A DNA stretch of 64,000 nucleotides from Lachnospiraceae bacterium (GCA_021628825.1 JAJXRY010000001.1:372001-436000); one strand, 5' to 3'. Positions 29,938-41,602 are shown, counted from the first letter of the stretch. Numbers and translations are program-made. Notes: generated from the letters alone by a model not told the origin.

Positions 29938-30985
29938 ATGCAGGATCAGGTATTATCAGACAAGCTTTCATCCCTGAAAGAGAAGATTGAAGGGGAATTG
30001 AAGGAATTAAAGAACTCCAAAGGAATTGTATGATTTCAAGAATGTTTATCTGGAAGGCAAGAAGAGTAAGATCAGTGAACTCATGAAGGATATGGGGAAA
30101 CTTGCTCCGGAGGAGCGTGCCGGTTACGGTAAGTCCGTGAATGAATTAAAGACATGGGCTTTTGACAAGTTCGCCGACATGGAAGAGAAGATGAAGAAGT
30201 TAGAGCTTCAACATAAATATGAAAGAGAAAAGATCGATCTTACGATCCCGGCGGAACCTGTGAAAATCGGAAATCTTCATCCGGTTACCCTTGTGCGGAA
30301 CCAGCTGATTGATATTTTCGCCGGAATGGGCTTTGAAATCTATGAAGGAAGCGAAATCGAAACCGATTATTATAACTTTACGGCATTGAATACTCCGCAG
30401 GATCATCCTGCAAGAGATATGCAGGATACCTTCTATCTTTCTCCGGAATTCCTGCTTCGTACCCAGACCTCCGCAGGACAGATTCATGTCATGGAGAAGA
30501 AGCAGCCGCCGATTAAGATTTTATCTCCCGGTAAGGTATTCCGTTCCGATGATGATGCCACCCATTCTCCGATGTTCTCCCAGATGGAGGGACTGGTTGT
30601 AGATAAAGGAATCACCCTCGGCGACTTAAAGGGTATGCTCGACGTGTTTGTACAGAAGATTTTTGGTGAGGGCGTAACCACAAGACTTCGTCCTTCCTAT
30701 TTCCCGTTCACAGAGCCGTCTGTAGAAGTCGATGTAAGCTGCTTTGAATGCGGCGGCAAGGGCTGCAGCCTTTGTAAGGGAACCGGCTGGATTGAAATTT
30801 TTAGGTGCCGGCGTTGTGAATAAGCGCGTGCTGGAAAACTGCGGCATCGATTCCGAGCAGTACAGCGGCTTTTGCCTTTTGGTATGGGACTGGAGCGTAT
30901 TGCCATGCTCAAATACGGTATCAATAACATCAAGCTGCTGTTCAATTCCGATTTACGTGTATTAGAGCAGATCAACGAGAAATAG
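29938..30985 (+). CDS. pheS: Phenylalanyl-tRNA synthetase alpha subunit (frameshifted)
   Basis: About 340 residues. The N-terminal helical arm binds tRNA; the catalytic core has HPARDMQDTFYL, LLRTQTSAGQIH, PGKVFRSDDDATHSPMFSQMEG and, after correction, the class II motif 3 FGMGLERIAML. RPSYFPFTEPSVEVDV is also present. Breaks: AAA near 30018, T5 near 30802 (giving ILGAGVVN), and two T4 runs at 30871-30884. The start ATG at 29938 follows AGAGAGG. pheT begins 18 bases after the stop. Confidence 0.95.
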
Positions 30986-31002
30986 TCAGGAGGAAATAGA
31001 TT

Positions 31003-33447
31003 ATGATATTACCATTAAGCTGGTTAAAAGAATATGTAGATGTGGATGTAACACCGGACGAATTAGAGAAGAAGCTGTTTGATGCCGGTTTTGAAGTAGA
31101 AGAAAAGTACGAACTGGGTAAGGATGTCAGCAATATTGTCGTTGGTCTCGTAGAATCCTGTGAGCCGATTCCGGATACCCATCTTCATGTGTGTCAGGTC
31201 AATGCAGGTGCCCATGGCACGATGCAGGTATGCTGTGGGGCCGACAATGTCTGTGCAGGCGGGAAGTTCCCGTTAGCCCTTCCCGGCGCAACCGTTTATG
31301 CAACCGCGAAGGATCATAAGACGGTAGAAGGTGTGATGACCATTAAGAACGGCAAGCTCCGTGGCTATGAATCGAACGGAATGCTTTGCTCCGGTGTCGA
31401 GCTGGGACTTACCGAGGATCTGTATCCGGGTTCTGAATACAACGGATTACTGGTACTTCCCGAAGATGTCAATCCGGGCGATGATGTAAAGAAGATCACC
31501 GGACTGGATGACTGGATTTTTGATATTGCACTTACCGCAAACCGTCCGAACTGCCAGAGCATTCTCGGTATGGCGAGAGAAGTGGCTGCAATGCTTGGCA
31601 AGCCGCTTAAGATGCCGGCAACCGATTATACCGAAACCGAAGTGAAGAAAGAGGGCTTCAAGGTAACGGTAGAAGCACAGGATCTGTGCCCCCGTTACAG
31701 CGCCCACTATGTATATGATGTAAAGATCGGCGAGTCTCCGCTGTGGATGAAGAGACGTCTTGCCCTGGTTGGCATGGCCTCTATTTCCAACGTCGTTGAT
31801 ATCACGAACTATGTATTAAAGGAAATCGGACAGCCGATGCACGCATTTGACGGTTCTTACCTGGAAGAAAACGAAATTTGTGTCAGAAGAGCAAAGGATG
31901 CGGAGAAGATCATTACCTTAGATGAACAGGAATATGAAATGACTACCGACAATCTGGTGATCTGCGATGGCGTTAAGCCGGTTGCACTTGCCGGTGTCAT
32001 GGGTGGACTGAATTCTGAAATCCGTGATACCACAGAGAGCGTCATCTTTGAATCTGCAAAGTTTGCAAGGGACAGCGTCAGAAAGACCGCAAGAAGTCTT
32101 GGAAAGAGTACTGATGCCAGTGCCCGTTATGAAAAGGGTGTGGACGAGTATTCCACCGTTCTTGGTATGAAGAGAGCGTTACATCTGATCGAAGAATTAC
32201 AGTGTGGTAAGGTTTCTTCCACACATGTAGATATTAATACCGGTAACTCTATTGAGCCGACTGAAATGAAGGTCAGCATTTCCAAAGTAAACGGTGTACT
32301 TGGTATTAACGTACCGGAAGAAGACATTGTCCGCATTATGAAAAATCTGGACTTTGCACCTTCCGTAGACGGAGATCAGTTGACCATTCATGTACCGGCT
32401 TACCGTGAAGATATGCTTCCGAACGGAGAGAACGATGTAGAGCGATATCCGGATGTGGCAGAGGAAGTGATCCGTATGTACGGATACGATCATATTGTGC
32501 CGACCTTCCTTCCGACCGCACAGGTGACCATGGGCGGTTTAAATAAGAAGCAGAAGGGTGAACTTGCCTTAAAGAGAACCTTATGTGCCATTGGCATCAA
32601 CGAATGTATGCATTATTCCTTCTTCTCCCCGGCAGACCTGGATCTGATGAAGTTCCCCGAGGATGCGGAAGAACGCAATGCAATCAGGCTGTTAAATCCG
32701 ATTAACCAGGATCTGTCCTTAATGAGAACAACACTGGCTCCTTCCATGGTAAATGCCATTGCCAGAAATGAGAAGAACGGCATTCTCTCCGGCAGACTGT
32801 TTGAAGTTGCCAAGAAGTTCATTCCGAAGTCTCTGCCGTTAGCCGAGTATCCCGAGGAAAAGGATACCCTGTGCATCGGTATTTTCGGAACACAGGAAAG
32901 CTTTTATACCATGAAGAGCATTGCGAATACCATCGCAGAAAGTCTGGATGTAACCTTTACCTATACATCCTCCGAAAAGCCGTTCCTGCATCCCTATCAG
33001 ACCGTAGACGTGCTGTGCGAAGGAGAAGGAATCGGCTACTTCGGAAAGCTTGCTTATGATATTCAGAATGAACTGAATATGCGTACCAGCGCCTTTATTC
33101 TGGAAATGGATCTGGATAAGCTGTCTGCATGGTACGGCAAGAAGAGAGTATTTGAGTCCCTGAACCGTTTCTCCGAAGAAAAGCGTGATCTTGCGCTTGT
33201 CATGAATAAGGACATTACCTACGGACAGGTAGAGGAATGCATCCGCAGAGCGAACAAATACATTAAAGAGATCAAGCTGTTCGACGTATACGAAGGTGGA
33301 CAGATTCCGGAGGGAAAGAAGAGTATGGCTTATACCATCACCTTTGCACCGAAGGAAGAGGCCTTTGATGCAGAAGCGATCCAGAAGTTCGTAGACAAGA
33401 TCTGCAGAACCCTGAAGAATGATCTGGATATCGATCTGAGAGCATAA
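31003..33447 (+). CDS. pheT: Phenylalanyl-tRNA synthetase beta subunit
   Basis: 814 residues, full length and unbroken, a useful contrast to its neighbours. It contains the N-terminal tRNA-binding OB fold (residues about 40-150), B3/B4 editing domains, B5 and the C-terminal ferredoxin-fold anticodon-binding domain (RDLALVMNKDITYGQVEECI, ending NDLDIDLRA). It assembles as alpha2-beta2 with PheS. AGGAGG lies 11 bases upstream of the ATG. It is co-transcribed with pheS from the T-box leader. Confidence 0.97.
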   Translation: MILPLSWLKEYVDVDVTPDELEKKLFDAGFEVEEKYELGKDVSNIVVGLVESCEPIPDTHLHVCQVNAGAHGTMQVCCGADNVCAGGKFPLALPGATVYATAKDHKTVEGVMTIKNGKLRGYESNGMLCSGVELGLTEDLYPGSEYNGLLVLPEDVNPGDDVKKITGLDDWIFDIALTANRPNCQSILGMAREVAAMLGKPLKMPATDYTETEVKKEGFKVTVEAQDLCPRYSAHYVYDVKIGESPLWMKRRLALVGMASISNVVDITNYVLKEIGQPMHAFDGSYLEENEICVRRAKDAEKIITLDEQEYEMTTDNLVICDGVKPVALAGVMGGLNSEIRDTTESVIFESAKFARDSVRKTARSLGKSTDASARYEKGVDEYSTVLGMKRALHLIEELQCGKVSSTHVDINTGNSIEPTEMKVSISKVNGVLGINVPEEDIVRIMKNLDFAPSVDGDQLTIHVPAYREDMLPNGENDVERYPDVAEEVIRMYGYDHIVPTFLPTAQVTMGGLNKKQKGELALKRTLCAIGINECMHYSFFSPADLDLMKFPEDAEERNAIRLLNPINQDLSLMRTTLAPSMVNAIARNEKNGILSGRLFEVAKKFIPKSLPLAEYPEEKDTLCIGIFGTQESFYTMKSIANTIAESLDVTFTYTSSEKPFLHPYQTVDVLCEGEGIGYFGKLAYDIQNELNMRTSAFILEMDLDKLSAWYGKKRVFESLNRFSEEKRDLALVMNKDITYGQVEECIRRANKYIKEIKLFDVYEGGQIPEGKKSMAYTITFAPKEEAFDAEAIQKFVDKICRTLKNDLDIDLRA

Positions 33448-33503
33448 GCGTGATAGGATAGTAATAATTTGGTAATACTGATAAAAAAAACCGGAGGTAG
33501 ATC

Positions 33504-34928
33504 ATGGAACAGAAAAAAATGTCTGGGAAACCTATAGTACAAAAGCAGTTAAAAAGAACTGGAGACATTGAATGAAGAATACCGCGAATTCCTTTCCGAA
33601 TGCAAAACGGAAAGGGAGTGCGTGGACTATATTGTAAATATGGCAGAAGAAGCCGGATATAAGGAATTGCAGGAGATCATCAAAAAGGGCGGCAAGCTTA
33701 AAAAAGGTGATAAGGTTTATTCTGTATGGATGAACAAGTCCGTTGCACTATTCCATATCGGTGAGAAGAAGATGGAAGAGGGAATGAACATTCTCGGTGC
33801 ACACATCGATTCCCCACGTCTGGATATCAAGCAGAATCCGTTATATGAAGACGGTGGATTTGCTTATCTTGATACCCATTATTATGGCGGCGTGAAGAAG
33901 TATCAGTGGGTAACGATTCCACTTGCTATCCATGGTGTGGTTGTGAAGAAGGACGGAACGACGATAGAACTGAATATTGGTGAAAACGAAGATGATCCGG
34001 TATTCTTTATCTCTGACCTGCTCATTCATCTGGCACAGGAACAGCTGGAAAAGAAGGCGGCCAAGGTGATCGAAGGAGAAGCGCTGGATATTATTGTTGG
34101 CAATAAGCCGCTTACGTTCTCCAAGGAAGAAAAGGAGAAGAAGGGCGAATCCGCAGGCAAGGATGCCGTAAAGAAGGGCATTCTCAATATCCTCAAAGAG
34201 AACTATGATATGGACGAGGAAGACTTCATTTCCGCAGAGCTTGAAGTGGTTCCTGCCGGAAAAGCAAGAGAAGCCGGATTTGACCGCAGCATGATTTTAA
34301 GCTACGGACAGGATGACAGAGTCTGTGCATTCACTTCTTTAAAGGCAATGCTTGAGATGAAGAGTGTGGAAAGAACCTCCTGCTGTCTGCTGGTAGATAA
34401 GGAAGAAATCGGAAGCGTCGGTGCAACCGGTATGCAGTCCCATTTCTTTGAAAATATGGTAGCCGAGGTGCTGAACCTCTTAGGTGAGTATTCCGAACTG
34501 AATGTACGCAGATGCTTGGCGTCCTCCTGTATGCTTTCTTCGGATGTGAGCAGTGCGTTTGACCCGACCTATGCAGCAAGCTTTGATAAGAAAAAAATGT
34601 GGCTTATCTTGGCGGCGGTATGGTCTTCAATAAATTTACCGGAGCCAGAGGAAAGTCCGGCTCCAACGATGCCAATGCAGAATATCTGGCACATATCCGC
34701 AGCATTTTTGAAAAGGAAAAGATCCATTTCCAGACTGCGGAGCTTGGCCGTGTAGATCTTGGCGGTGGCGGTACAATCGCCTACATTCTTGCTTTATATG
34801 GCATGAACGTCATCGACAGCGGTGTAGCGGTATTAAATATGCATGCGCCCTGGGAAGCTACAAGCAAGGCCGATGTGTATGAGACAAAGCGTGGTTATGT
34901 GGCATTCTTAAAGGGAGCAACCATCTAA
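33504..34928 (+). CDS. apeB: M18 family zinc aminopeptidase (three frameshifts)
   Basis: About 472 residues. Metal and active-site signatures of the M18 (aspartyl aminopeptidase-like) family: NILGAHIDSPRLDIK, FDRSMILSYGQDDRVCAFT, LLVDKEEIGSVGATGMQS and ASSCMLSSDVSSAFDPTY. The start is ATG 33504 with GGAGGTAGATC. Breaks at A7 33513-33519, A5 near 33548 and A7 34591-34597 resolve by removing bases, giving DKKNVAYLGGG and the C-terminal WEATSKADVYE segment. The stop overlaps the queA start by one base. Confidence 0.9.
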
Positions 34929-35983
34929 TGAAGACATCGGATTTTTAAATTTTGAGTTACCGGAGGAGCTGATCGCCCAGGATCCGCTGGAGGACCGCTC
35001 CTCCTCACGATTGCTGATTGTCGATAAGAAAACCGGGGAATGGAAGCATGAAATTTTTCCGGAACATTATCGACTATCTGAAACCGGGAGACTGCCTTGT
35101 ACTGAACAATACGAAAGTATTACCGGCGCGTCTCATGGGAAACAAAGGAAGATACCGGAGCTTCGGTAGAGATCCTTTTTGCTGAAACGAAGAGAAGGCG
35201 ACGTGTGGGAAACCCTTGTGAAGCCGGGAAAGAAGATGCGCCCCGGGGCAAAGGTGGTATTTGGTGACGGAAGACTGAAAGCAGAGGTACTGGATGTTGT
35301 CGAAGAGGGCAACCGTCTCGTGAAGTTTTTATTATGAGGGAATCTGGGAAGAGGTTCTGGATTCGTTGGGCGAGATGCCGCTTCCTCCTTACATTACCCA
35401 TAAGCTAAAGGACAAGAACCGTTACCAGACCGTGTATGCGAAGTTTGATGGATCTGCCGCAGCGCCGACCGCAGGACTTCATTTTACGAAGGAACTGCTG
35501 CAGCAGATTGAGCAGAAGGGTGTGAAGCTTGCGTATGTGACGCTTCATGTGGGCCTTGGAACCTTCCGCCCGGTAAAGGTGGATGATGTGTTAGAGCATC
35601 ATATGCATTCGGAATATTATCAGGTAACACAGGAGGCCGCAGATCTCATCAATCAGACGAAGGAAAACGGTGGACGCGTGATCTGCGTTGGAACGACAAG
35701 CTGCCGGACGATTGAAAGTGCCGCAGATGAAAACGGAAGACTGGAGGAATGCTGTGGCAATACGGAGATTTTTATTTATCCGGGATACCGGTTTAAGGTG
35801 TTGGACTGCCTGATTACGAATTTCCATCTGCCGGAGTCCACATTGGTGATGCTGGTAAGTGCGCTGGCAGGAAGGGAACATGTTCTTGCCGCTTATGAGG
35901 AAGCAGTACGCGAAAAATATCGTTTTTTTTCTTTCGGGGATGCCTGTTTCTTTACGGACACTTTACAAAAACAGGATTTATGA
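34928..35983 (+). CDS. queA: tRNA preQ1(34) S-adenosylmethionine ribosyltransferase-isomerase (many frameshifts)
   Basis: About 347 residues. It transfers the ribosyl moiety of SAM to preQ1 in tRNA to form epoxyqueuosine. Signatures: LPEELIAQDPLEDRSSSRLL, LKPGDCLVLNNTKVLPARL, AAAPTAGLHFTKELL, HVGLGTFRPVKVDD, and the C-terminal RFFSFGDACFF. At least five one-base insertions (around 34942, 35050, 35141, 35175, 35325) break the first 135 residues; removing them restores the family sequence. It shares one base with the upstream stop codon. No other queuosine gene is in the window. Confidence 0.93.
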
Positions 35984-36011
35984 GTAAGATAGTACTAATG
36001 GAGGGCTTACT

Positions 36012-36354
36012 ATGGAAGAAAGAAGAAGGAATAACCGAATTAAATTGACATCGACTTTACTTATTAAGAGACTGGATCGTGATACACAGGAACCTGTAGA
36101 AATTGAGATTCTCGATGTATCCAAGTCCGGCGTAGGATTTTTCCTGTTCCAAGCCGTTGGAGATTGGGGCTGTTTATGAGTCTAATCTTCGTATCTGGAC
36201 ACAGGAGGTACTTCACGCATTTCTGGAAATCGTCCGTATTGAGAAGGCTACGGATGGATTTATTTACGGTGCAATCTTTATTGGAATGCCGGAGATGGAA
36301 GCATCCAGGATTGAACTGTATGATACCATTAATAATCTGACTCAGGGTAAATGA
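36012..36354 (+). CDS. PilZ domain protein (one frameshift)
   Basis: About 113 residues, essentially a single PilZ domain. The c-di-GMP signature is present: an Arg cluster near the N-terminus (EERRRNNRI, fitting RxxxR) and DVSKSGVGF, fitting DxSxxG. T5 at 36140-36144 should be four T's, giving GFSCSKPLEIGAVYESN. GAGGG precedes the ATG. It is a probable receptor for c-di-GMP made by cyclases such as the one at 3913. It overlaps the next gene by 4 bases. Confidence 0.82.
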
Positions 36355-36878
36355 TGAGAAAGAAAAGAATTTATACGGTAGCAGCGGTTTGTCTGCTGGT
36401 GCTTTTGTATATTATGATTTTTCTGCTGTCGTCCGATGTGGCAGAGGATTCCTCGGTGAAAAGCTCGGCAGTGACTGAGTTTCTGTTGAAAATCTGGGGC
36501 TTTTTCCAGAACAGTGACGGAACAGGAACACCAACGACAGAGGCTGCCGTAGATCTCTTCCCGCTGGAGCTGGAGAAGATTGTGCGGAAGGTGGCACATT
36601 TTTCCGAATACTTTTGCGTCGGTCTGCTTTCCTACAGTCTGGTTTTGCTGTGGTGGAAGGGAAAGGTCTGGAGCGGAAGAGTTCTGATCGGGATGCAGCT
36701 GTTGCTGTCGGCATCCTTAGATGAAATTCATCAGTATTTTGTGCCGGGCCGGTATGCGGCAGTGAAGGATGTTCTGATTGACTGTGCGGGTGGAATTACC
36801 GGTATGGTGATCCTCGGAATGGTATTTGCAATAAGAAAATATAAGAGATATAAAAAGTCCCCTGTACCTTTTAAATAA
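36351..36878 (+). CDS. VanZ-like membrane protein
   Basis: 175 residues, intact. An N-terminal TM (VCLLVLLYIMIFLLSSD) with a VanZ-type start is followed by ELEKIVRKVAHFSEYF and ASLDEIHQYFVPGRYAAVKDVLIDCAGGITG, the conserved VanZ segment, and three further TM helices. VanZ-family proteins modulate glycopeptide or other envelope phenotypes in some species; function here is unknown. ATGATG gives two start options (36351, 36354). The terminator hairpin overlaps the last codons. Confidence 0.87.
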   Translation: MMRKKRIYTVAAVCLLVLLYIMIFLLSSDVAEDSSVKSSAVTEFLLKIWGFFQNSDGTGTPTTEAAVDLFPLELEKIVRKVAHFSEYFCVGLLSYSLVLLWWKGKVWSGRVLIGMQLLLSASLDEIHQYFVPGRYAAVKDVLIDCAGGITGMVILGMVFAIRKYKRYKKSPVPFK

Positions 36879-36892
36879 GGTGCAGGGGATTT
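36857..36892. terminator. Bidirectional terminator between VanZ gene and tyrA
   Basis: GTCCCCTGTACCTT pairs with AAGGTGCAGGGGAT with one mismatch; A's precede and T's follow the stem. It covers the last codons and stop of the VanZ-like gene and lies 20 bases past the tyrA stop on the other strand. Confidence 0.8.
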
Positions 36893-36911
36893 GCTCGCTT
36901 ATGAACTTTTT

Positions 36912-38023
36912 TCAGGGAAGATGGGTGAGATAGCCATTTTCATGCAACAGTTCTTCTGCCTGTTTCAGACTTTCTTCCTGATAAACCTCGATGCGCAGAG
37001 CACCATCGGTACGTTCCCGGTTATGGGTAATGCCGATATTCTTAATGCTGATAGAATTTTCAGCAAGCAGCATGGCAACGGATGCAAGGGCACCGGGCTG
37101 ATCGGCAATTTCCACATGGATCGCGTAGGTCTTCTTGATCGGACCACTCGAAGTATTGACGAAGGAATCCCGGTAATCACGCGCTTCTTTAAAGAAGTCG
37201 AAAATTTCCTGCTCCGTAGAATCATCGATCAGCTTTTTGACATTCTGGAGGGCTTTAATATAATGCTCCAGCAGGATCGAAATATTCTCCTTGTTTGTCA
37301 GACAGATCTGCTGCCACATCACAGGAGAAGAGGAGGAAATCCGGGTAATGTCCTTAAAGCCTCCGGCTGCAATGGTTTTCATCAGTTCATCCGGGGTATC
37401 CTCTGCCTTGATGAGATTTACCAAAGAAGCGGAGACCACATGCGGAAGGTGGCTTACCGCACCGGTGATGAAATCGTGCTTCCGGTAATCCATCAGGAGC
37501 GGTACGGAACCGATGGCTTCAATGAGATCGCGGAAAGCCGATACGGCTGCCTCCGGAACCCCGCTGCAGGGAGTCAGAATATAGTAGGCGTTCTGCAGGA
37601 GCAGGGATTTGGAATTGATAAATCCGACACGTTCACTGCCTGCCATAGGGTGGCCGCCGATGAAACGATCCTCTAACTGCAGTTCCTCCACCTGTTTATG
37701 GATGTGCGTTTTGACACTGCCCACATCGGTAATTAAACAGGTATCGGGAGTAAATTCTTTTAATAAGGATAAATTATGGGCATTATCGGAAACCGGTGCA
37801 CATAGAAAGACACAGTCACATTGTGCAAAGGCTTCATTAACGGAACCGGTGGTTTCGGATGCAACCCCGCTTGTTAAGGCAAGCTTCATGGTATTGGGAT
37901 CGGCATCAAAAAAACAAGGATCCGGCTTGCCGGGTACTTTTCACGGATGGCGCGGGCAATGGAACCGCCGATCAGTCCGAGTCCGATAAAACCAAAGGTC
38001 TGAAAATCGGTATTTGTGATCAT
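36912..38023 (-). CDS. tyrA: Prephenate dehydrogenase with C-terminal ACT domain (one frameshift)
   Basis: About 370 residues. It oxidises prephenate to 4-hydroxyphenylpyruvate in tyrosine synthesis. N-terminal NAD-binding GFIGLGLIGGSIARAI, then DVGSVKTHIHK and GGHPMAGSERVGF are family motifs. The last 75 residues (HVEIADQPGALASVAMLL) form an ACT domain, probably the tyrosine feedback site. A7 on the plus strand at 37908-37914 breaks the frame; five bases give RILVFDADPNTM. Its ATG overlaps the aroF stop (ATGA), so the pair is translationally coupled. Confidence 0.93.
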
Positions 38024-39038
38024 GATAAACTCCTGTTCATAAGAGAAGCGAAAGGCTTAAGCTCTGTCATTAAGGTATCGAAATGTTCAAAGGTCAGAGA
38101 CTGCGGGCCGTCGGAGAGGGCGTGAGCCGGATCGTTATGCACTTCAATGATCAGTCCGTCAGCACCACTTGCGACAGCAGCCTTCGCCATAGGTGGAACA
38201 TAAGCATACGCTCCGGTGGCATGGGAAGGATCCACAATGACCGGAAGGTGTGTCTTGGATCTTAATACGGGAATGGCACTTAAGTCAAGCGTATTCCGGG
38301 TAGCGGTTTCGTAAGTACGGATACCGCGCTCACACAAAACGACATTCGGGTTGCCGGCATCCATAATGTATTCGGCAGCGTTTAGCCATTCGTCGATGGT
38401 GGCGCATAAGCCTCTTTTTTTAATAAAACCGGAAGACCGGACTGACCGGCTTCTTTTAACAGAATGAAGTTCTGCATGTTCCGGGCGCCGATCTGGATCA
38501 TATCGACATATTTAACCGCAGCTTCGATTGCTTCCCGGCTTACGACCTCACATACGGTAGCAAGACCGGTTGCCTGTCCTGCCTCCTGCATATATTTCAG
38601 ACCGTCCTCTTCCAGTCCCTGGAAGGAGTAGGGTGAGGTACGCGGCTTGTATGCACCGCCACGAAGAACGCTGGCTCCGGCTTTCTTCACGGCAACCGCA
38701 ATCTTCATAAGCTGGTCATTGCTTTCCACGGCACAGGGACCGGCGATAACGGTAAGGCGGCCGGGACCGAAGGAGGTATTGCCAACCTTCACCACACTGG
38801 GATCTGGATGGAATTTAATATTACTCAGCTTATAGCTTTCGGTTACCGGAAGAATCCGGTCCACGCCATCGAAAATAGTGAGGTTATTGGTGGAAAGCCG
38901 GGTTTTATCACCGACAACACCAATAATCGTGACCTGATCACCTTTGGAAATGTGGGCATGTAATCCGTTTTCTTCGATATATCTGGTAACAGCTCCGATG
39001 CTCTGGTCGGAGGCATTGGGTTTCATAACAACAATCAT
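38020..39038 (-). CDS. aroF: 3-deoxy-7-phosphoheptulonate synthase (one frameshift)
   Basis: About 338 residues; first step of the shikimate pathway. It is the Firmicute type with an N-terminal ferredoxin-like regulatory domain (MIVVMKPNASDQSIGAV to about residue 70) before the catalytic domain (VIAGPCAVES, LRGGAYKPRTSPYSFQG, PVIVDPSHATG). T7 at 38415-38421 on the plus strand should be five, giving VLLKRGLCATIDEWL, which matches the family closely. The start at 39038 has GGAAG upstream. It forms an operon with tyrA. Confidence 0.95.
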
Positions 39039-39367
39039 GATATAACTTCCTTTCTTCCTGTATAATATAGGTAATATCATTTATTTGTAGGAAATATCAA
39101 TTCTTTAGCACGTCGACGCTTCGACGCTTTAGCCTATGACACTTCAACGTACTAATTTTAATTCCGATTTAAAAATAAGTCAATATGGAAATTAGAAATT
39201 ATCGTAACGATTCAGAACTTCATTCACCATGTCCATTATGCATATTTTATCTTGCAGAACATAAATAATAAAGAATATGTAGGAAAATTCACCAAAAAAA
39301 CCCTTGTGTATTATCAGAAAATTTAGTAAAATAGGTGCATGGTATTTGAAAGAATGGAGGGAAACAC
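39039..39367. other. Divergent intergenic region aroF / EF-G paralogue
   Basis: 329 bases, AT-rich. It holds the promoter of the EF-G paralogue (39304-39332), a small CGTCGA-CGCT-TCGACG palindrome at 39111-39126, and presumably the aroF promoter on the minus strand, where TTGATA (39095-39100) with a weak -10 is the best candidate. No RNA gene or ORF of note was seen. Confidence 0.5.
39304..39332 (+). promoter_or_regulatory. Promoter of the EF-G paralogue
   Basis: TTGTGT, a 17-base spacer and TAAAAT lie 36 bases upstream of the start codon. Confidence 0.6.
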
Positions 39368-41464
39368 ATGAATATTTACACAACAGATAAGATTCGTAAT
39401 GTTGCTTTGATTGGACATGGGGGAAGCGGTAAGACGTCTTTGACAGAAGCAATGGCATATCTGTCCGGAATTACCTCCCGGATGGGGAAAGTCGATGACG
39501 GTAATACCGTAAGTGATTTTGATAAAGAAGAAATCAAACGTAAGATTTCCATAAATACTTCCGTGATTCCCATTGAGTGGGAAGGATACAAGATCAATAT
39601 TCTCGATACACCCGGGTTTTTTTGATTTCGCAGGGGAAGTAGAGGAAGCGATCAGTGCAGCAGGCGCAGTCATTATCGTAGTGAATGGCAAGTCCGGCGT
39701 GGAGGTCGGAACCCAGAGGGCATGGGAGCTGTGTGAGAAGTATAAGCTGCCCCGTATGATCTATGTCAGCAACATGGATGTGGATCAGGCTTCTTTCCGA
39801 CAGGTGGTAGAGGATATGACCGCGATGTTCGGCAAGAAGATGGCACCGTTCCATCTGCCGATCCGAGAGAACGAGAAGTTCGTCGGTTATGTCAATGTCA
39901 TTACCGAGACCGGTAACCGCTGGCAGGGCAAGGACGTTGTGGAATGTGAGGTTCCCGAATACAATAAGCCGAATTTACAGATCTGCCGGGATACGCTGAT
40001 GGAGGCGGTAGCCGAGACCAGTGAAGAAATGATGGAGCGTTATTTTTGGTGGAGAAACCTTCTCTGAGGCAGAGATCCGTGCCGCATTACGGACGAACGT
40101 CTGTGATGGAAGCATCGTTCCGATGACCATGGGATCCAACATTTTATGTCAGGGCGTTTATACCCTGCTTGATGATATCATTAAGTATTTCCCGAGCCCG
40201 GAGAACCGTGTCGTTGCCGGTATCAATATGAAGACGAACGATATTTATCATGCAGACTATGATTTCTCCAAGGCGAAATCGGCTTACATATGGAAGACTA
40301 TTGTCGATCCGTTCATCGGTAAGTATTCCTTGATTAAAGTAAACTCCGGTGTATTGAAGTCGGATGACATGATCTACAATGTAGACCGTGATATTGAAGA
40401 GAAGGTCGGCAAGCTTTATGTTTTACAGGGCAATAAGCCGATTGAAGTAAAGGAATTACATGCCGGAGATATCGGTGCACTTGCAAAATTGACGGCAGCC
40501 CGTACCGGAAACAGCCTTTCCACGAAGGCAACCACGATTAAATACGGTAAATGGGAGATGCCCGTTCCTTATACTTACATGCGGTATAAGCCGAAGAATA
40601 AGGCAGATGTGGATAAATTATCGCAGGCGCTGCAGAAGATTTCCCATGAAGACCTGACGATGAAGTATGTCAATGATGCGGAAAACAAGCAGATGCTGCT
40701 GTACGGCATGGGTGATCTGCATCTGGAAGTCATTGCAAGCAAGCTTTTAAATGATTATAAGGTAGAGATCGAATTAAGCAAGCCGAAGGTTGCATTCCGT
40801 GAAACAATCAAGAAAACCAGTGACGTGGAATACAAGTATAAGAAGCAGTCCGGCGGACACGGACAGTACGGTCATGTCAAGATGCGGTTTAGTCCTTCGG
40901 GCAATCTGGAAGAGCCGTATGAATTTGAACAGGTGGTTGTAGGCGGTGCCGTTCCGAAGAATTACTTCCCGGCAGTTGAAAAAGGGAATCCAGGAATCCA
41001 TATTGAAGGGACCGCTGGCCGCTTATCCGGTTGTCGGTGTGAAAGCCGTTCTTTATGATGGTTCCTATCATCCGGTCGATTCCTCTGAAATGGCATTCAA
41101 GATGGCAACGATCCAGGCCTTCAAGAAGGGCTTTATGGAAGCGCATCCGGTATTGCTTGAGCCGATTGTTTCCTTAAAGGTTACCGTTCCGGACAGCTAT
41201 ACCGGTGACATCATGGGTGATCTCAATAAGAGAAGAGGAAGAGTGCTCGGCATGAATCCTTCCGCACAGGGCAAGCAGGTGATCGAAGCCGATGTTCCGA
41301 TGATGGAGCTGTTTGGATATTGTACCGATCTTCGTTCCATGACCGGCGGCAGAGGCGAATTTGAGTATCAGTTCTCGCGCTATGAGCAGTGTCCTTCCGA
41401 TGTACAGGAGAAGGAAGTCGCAGCCAGAGCAGCGAAGGTTGCAGAGGGCAGTGAGGAAGCATAA
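39368..41464 (+). CDS. Elongation factor G-like protein (three frameshifts)
   Basis: About 697 residues. A translational GTPase with domain order of EF-G. P-loop GHGGSGKT, LDTPGFFDF in place of the usual DTPGHVDF, and SNMDVD in place of NKMD mark it as an EF-G paralogue (the FusA2-like group), not the housekeeping EF-G that sits in the str operon. Domain IV/V motifs (SGGHGQYGHVKMRF, PVVGVKAVLYDGSYHPVDS, TGDIMGDLNKRRG) are present. Breaks at T7 near 39617, T5 near 40044 and GGG near 40984. The physiological role of this group is not well defined. Confidence 0.9.
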
Positions 41465-41486
41465 GAGAAAGAAACAGGGTTTTTAC

Positions 41487-41516
41487 GGGGGATATCGAAA
41501 AGGTATCCCCCTTTTC
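41487..41516 (+). terminator. Terminator after the EF-G paralogue
   Basis: GGGGGATA / TATCCCCC stem with a 9-base loop, followed by TTTTCTT. The T-run leads straight into the leuS -35 box. Confidence 0.85.
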
Positions 41517-41545
41517 TTGACATTTGCTGGCAGAATAGGTACAAT
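41517..41545 (+). promoter_or_regulatory. Promoter of leuS
   Basis: TTGACA, a 17-base spacer and TACAAT. The -35 box directly adjoins the previous terminator. The leader to leuS is only about 50 bases, so no T-box precedes this synthetase. Confidence 0.85.
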
Positions 41546-41602
41546 TTAGATTGGTTTTTATAGCAGTAAAGAGTTCGATGAAAGAAAGGCTGGGTAATCG
41601 CT

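Noticed and set aside
36891..37676. Long plus-strand ORF opposite tyrA (261 codons)
   Set aside because: Antisense shadow of a clearly homologous gene; no ribosome-binding site and no recognisable domain.
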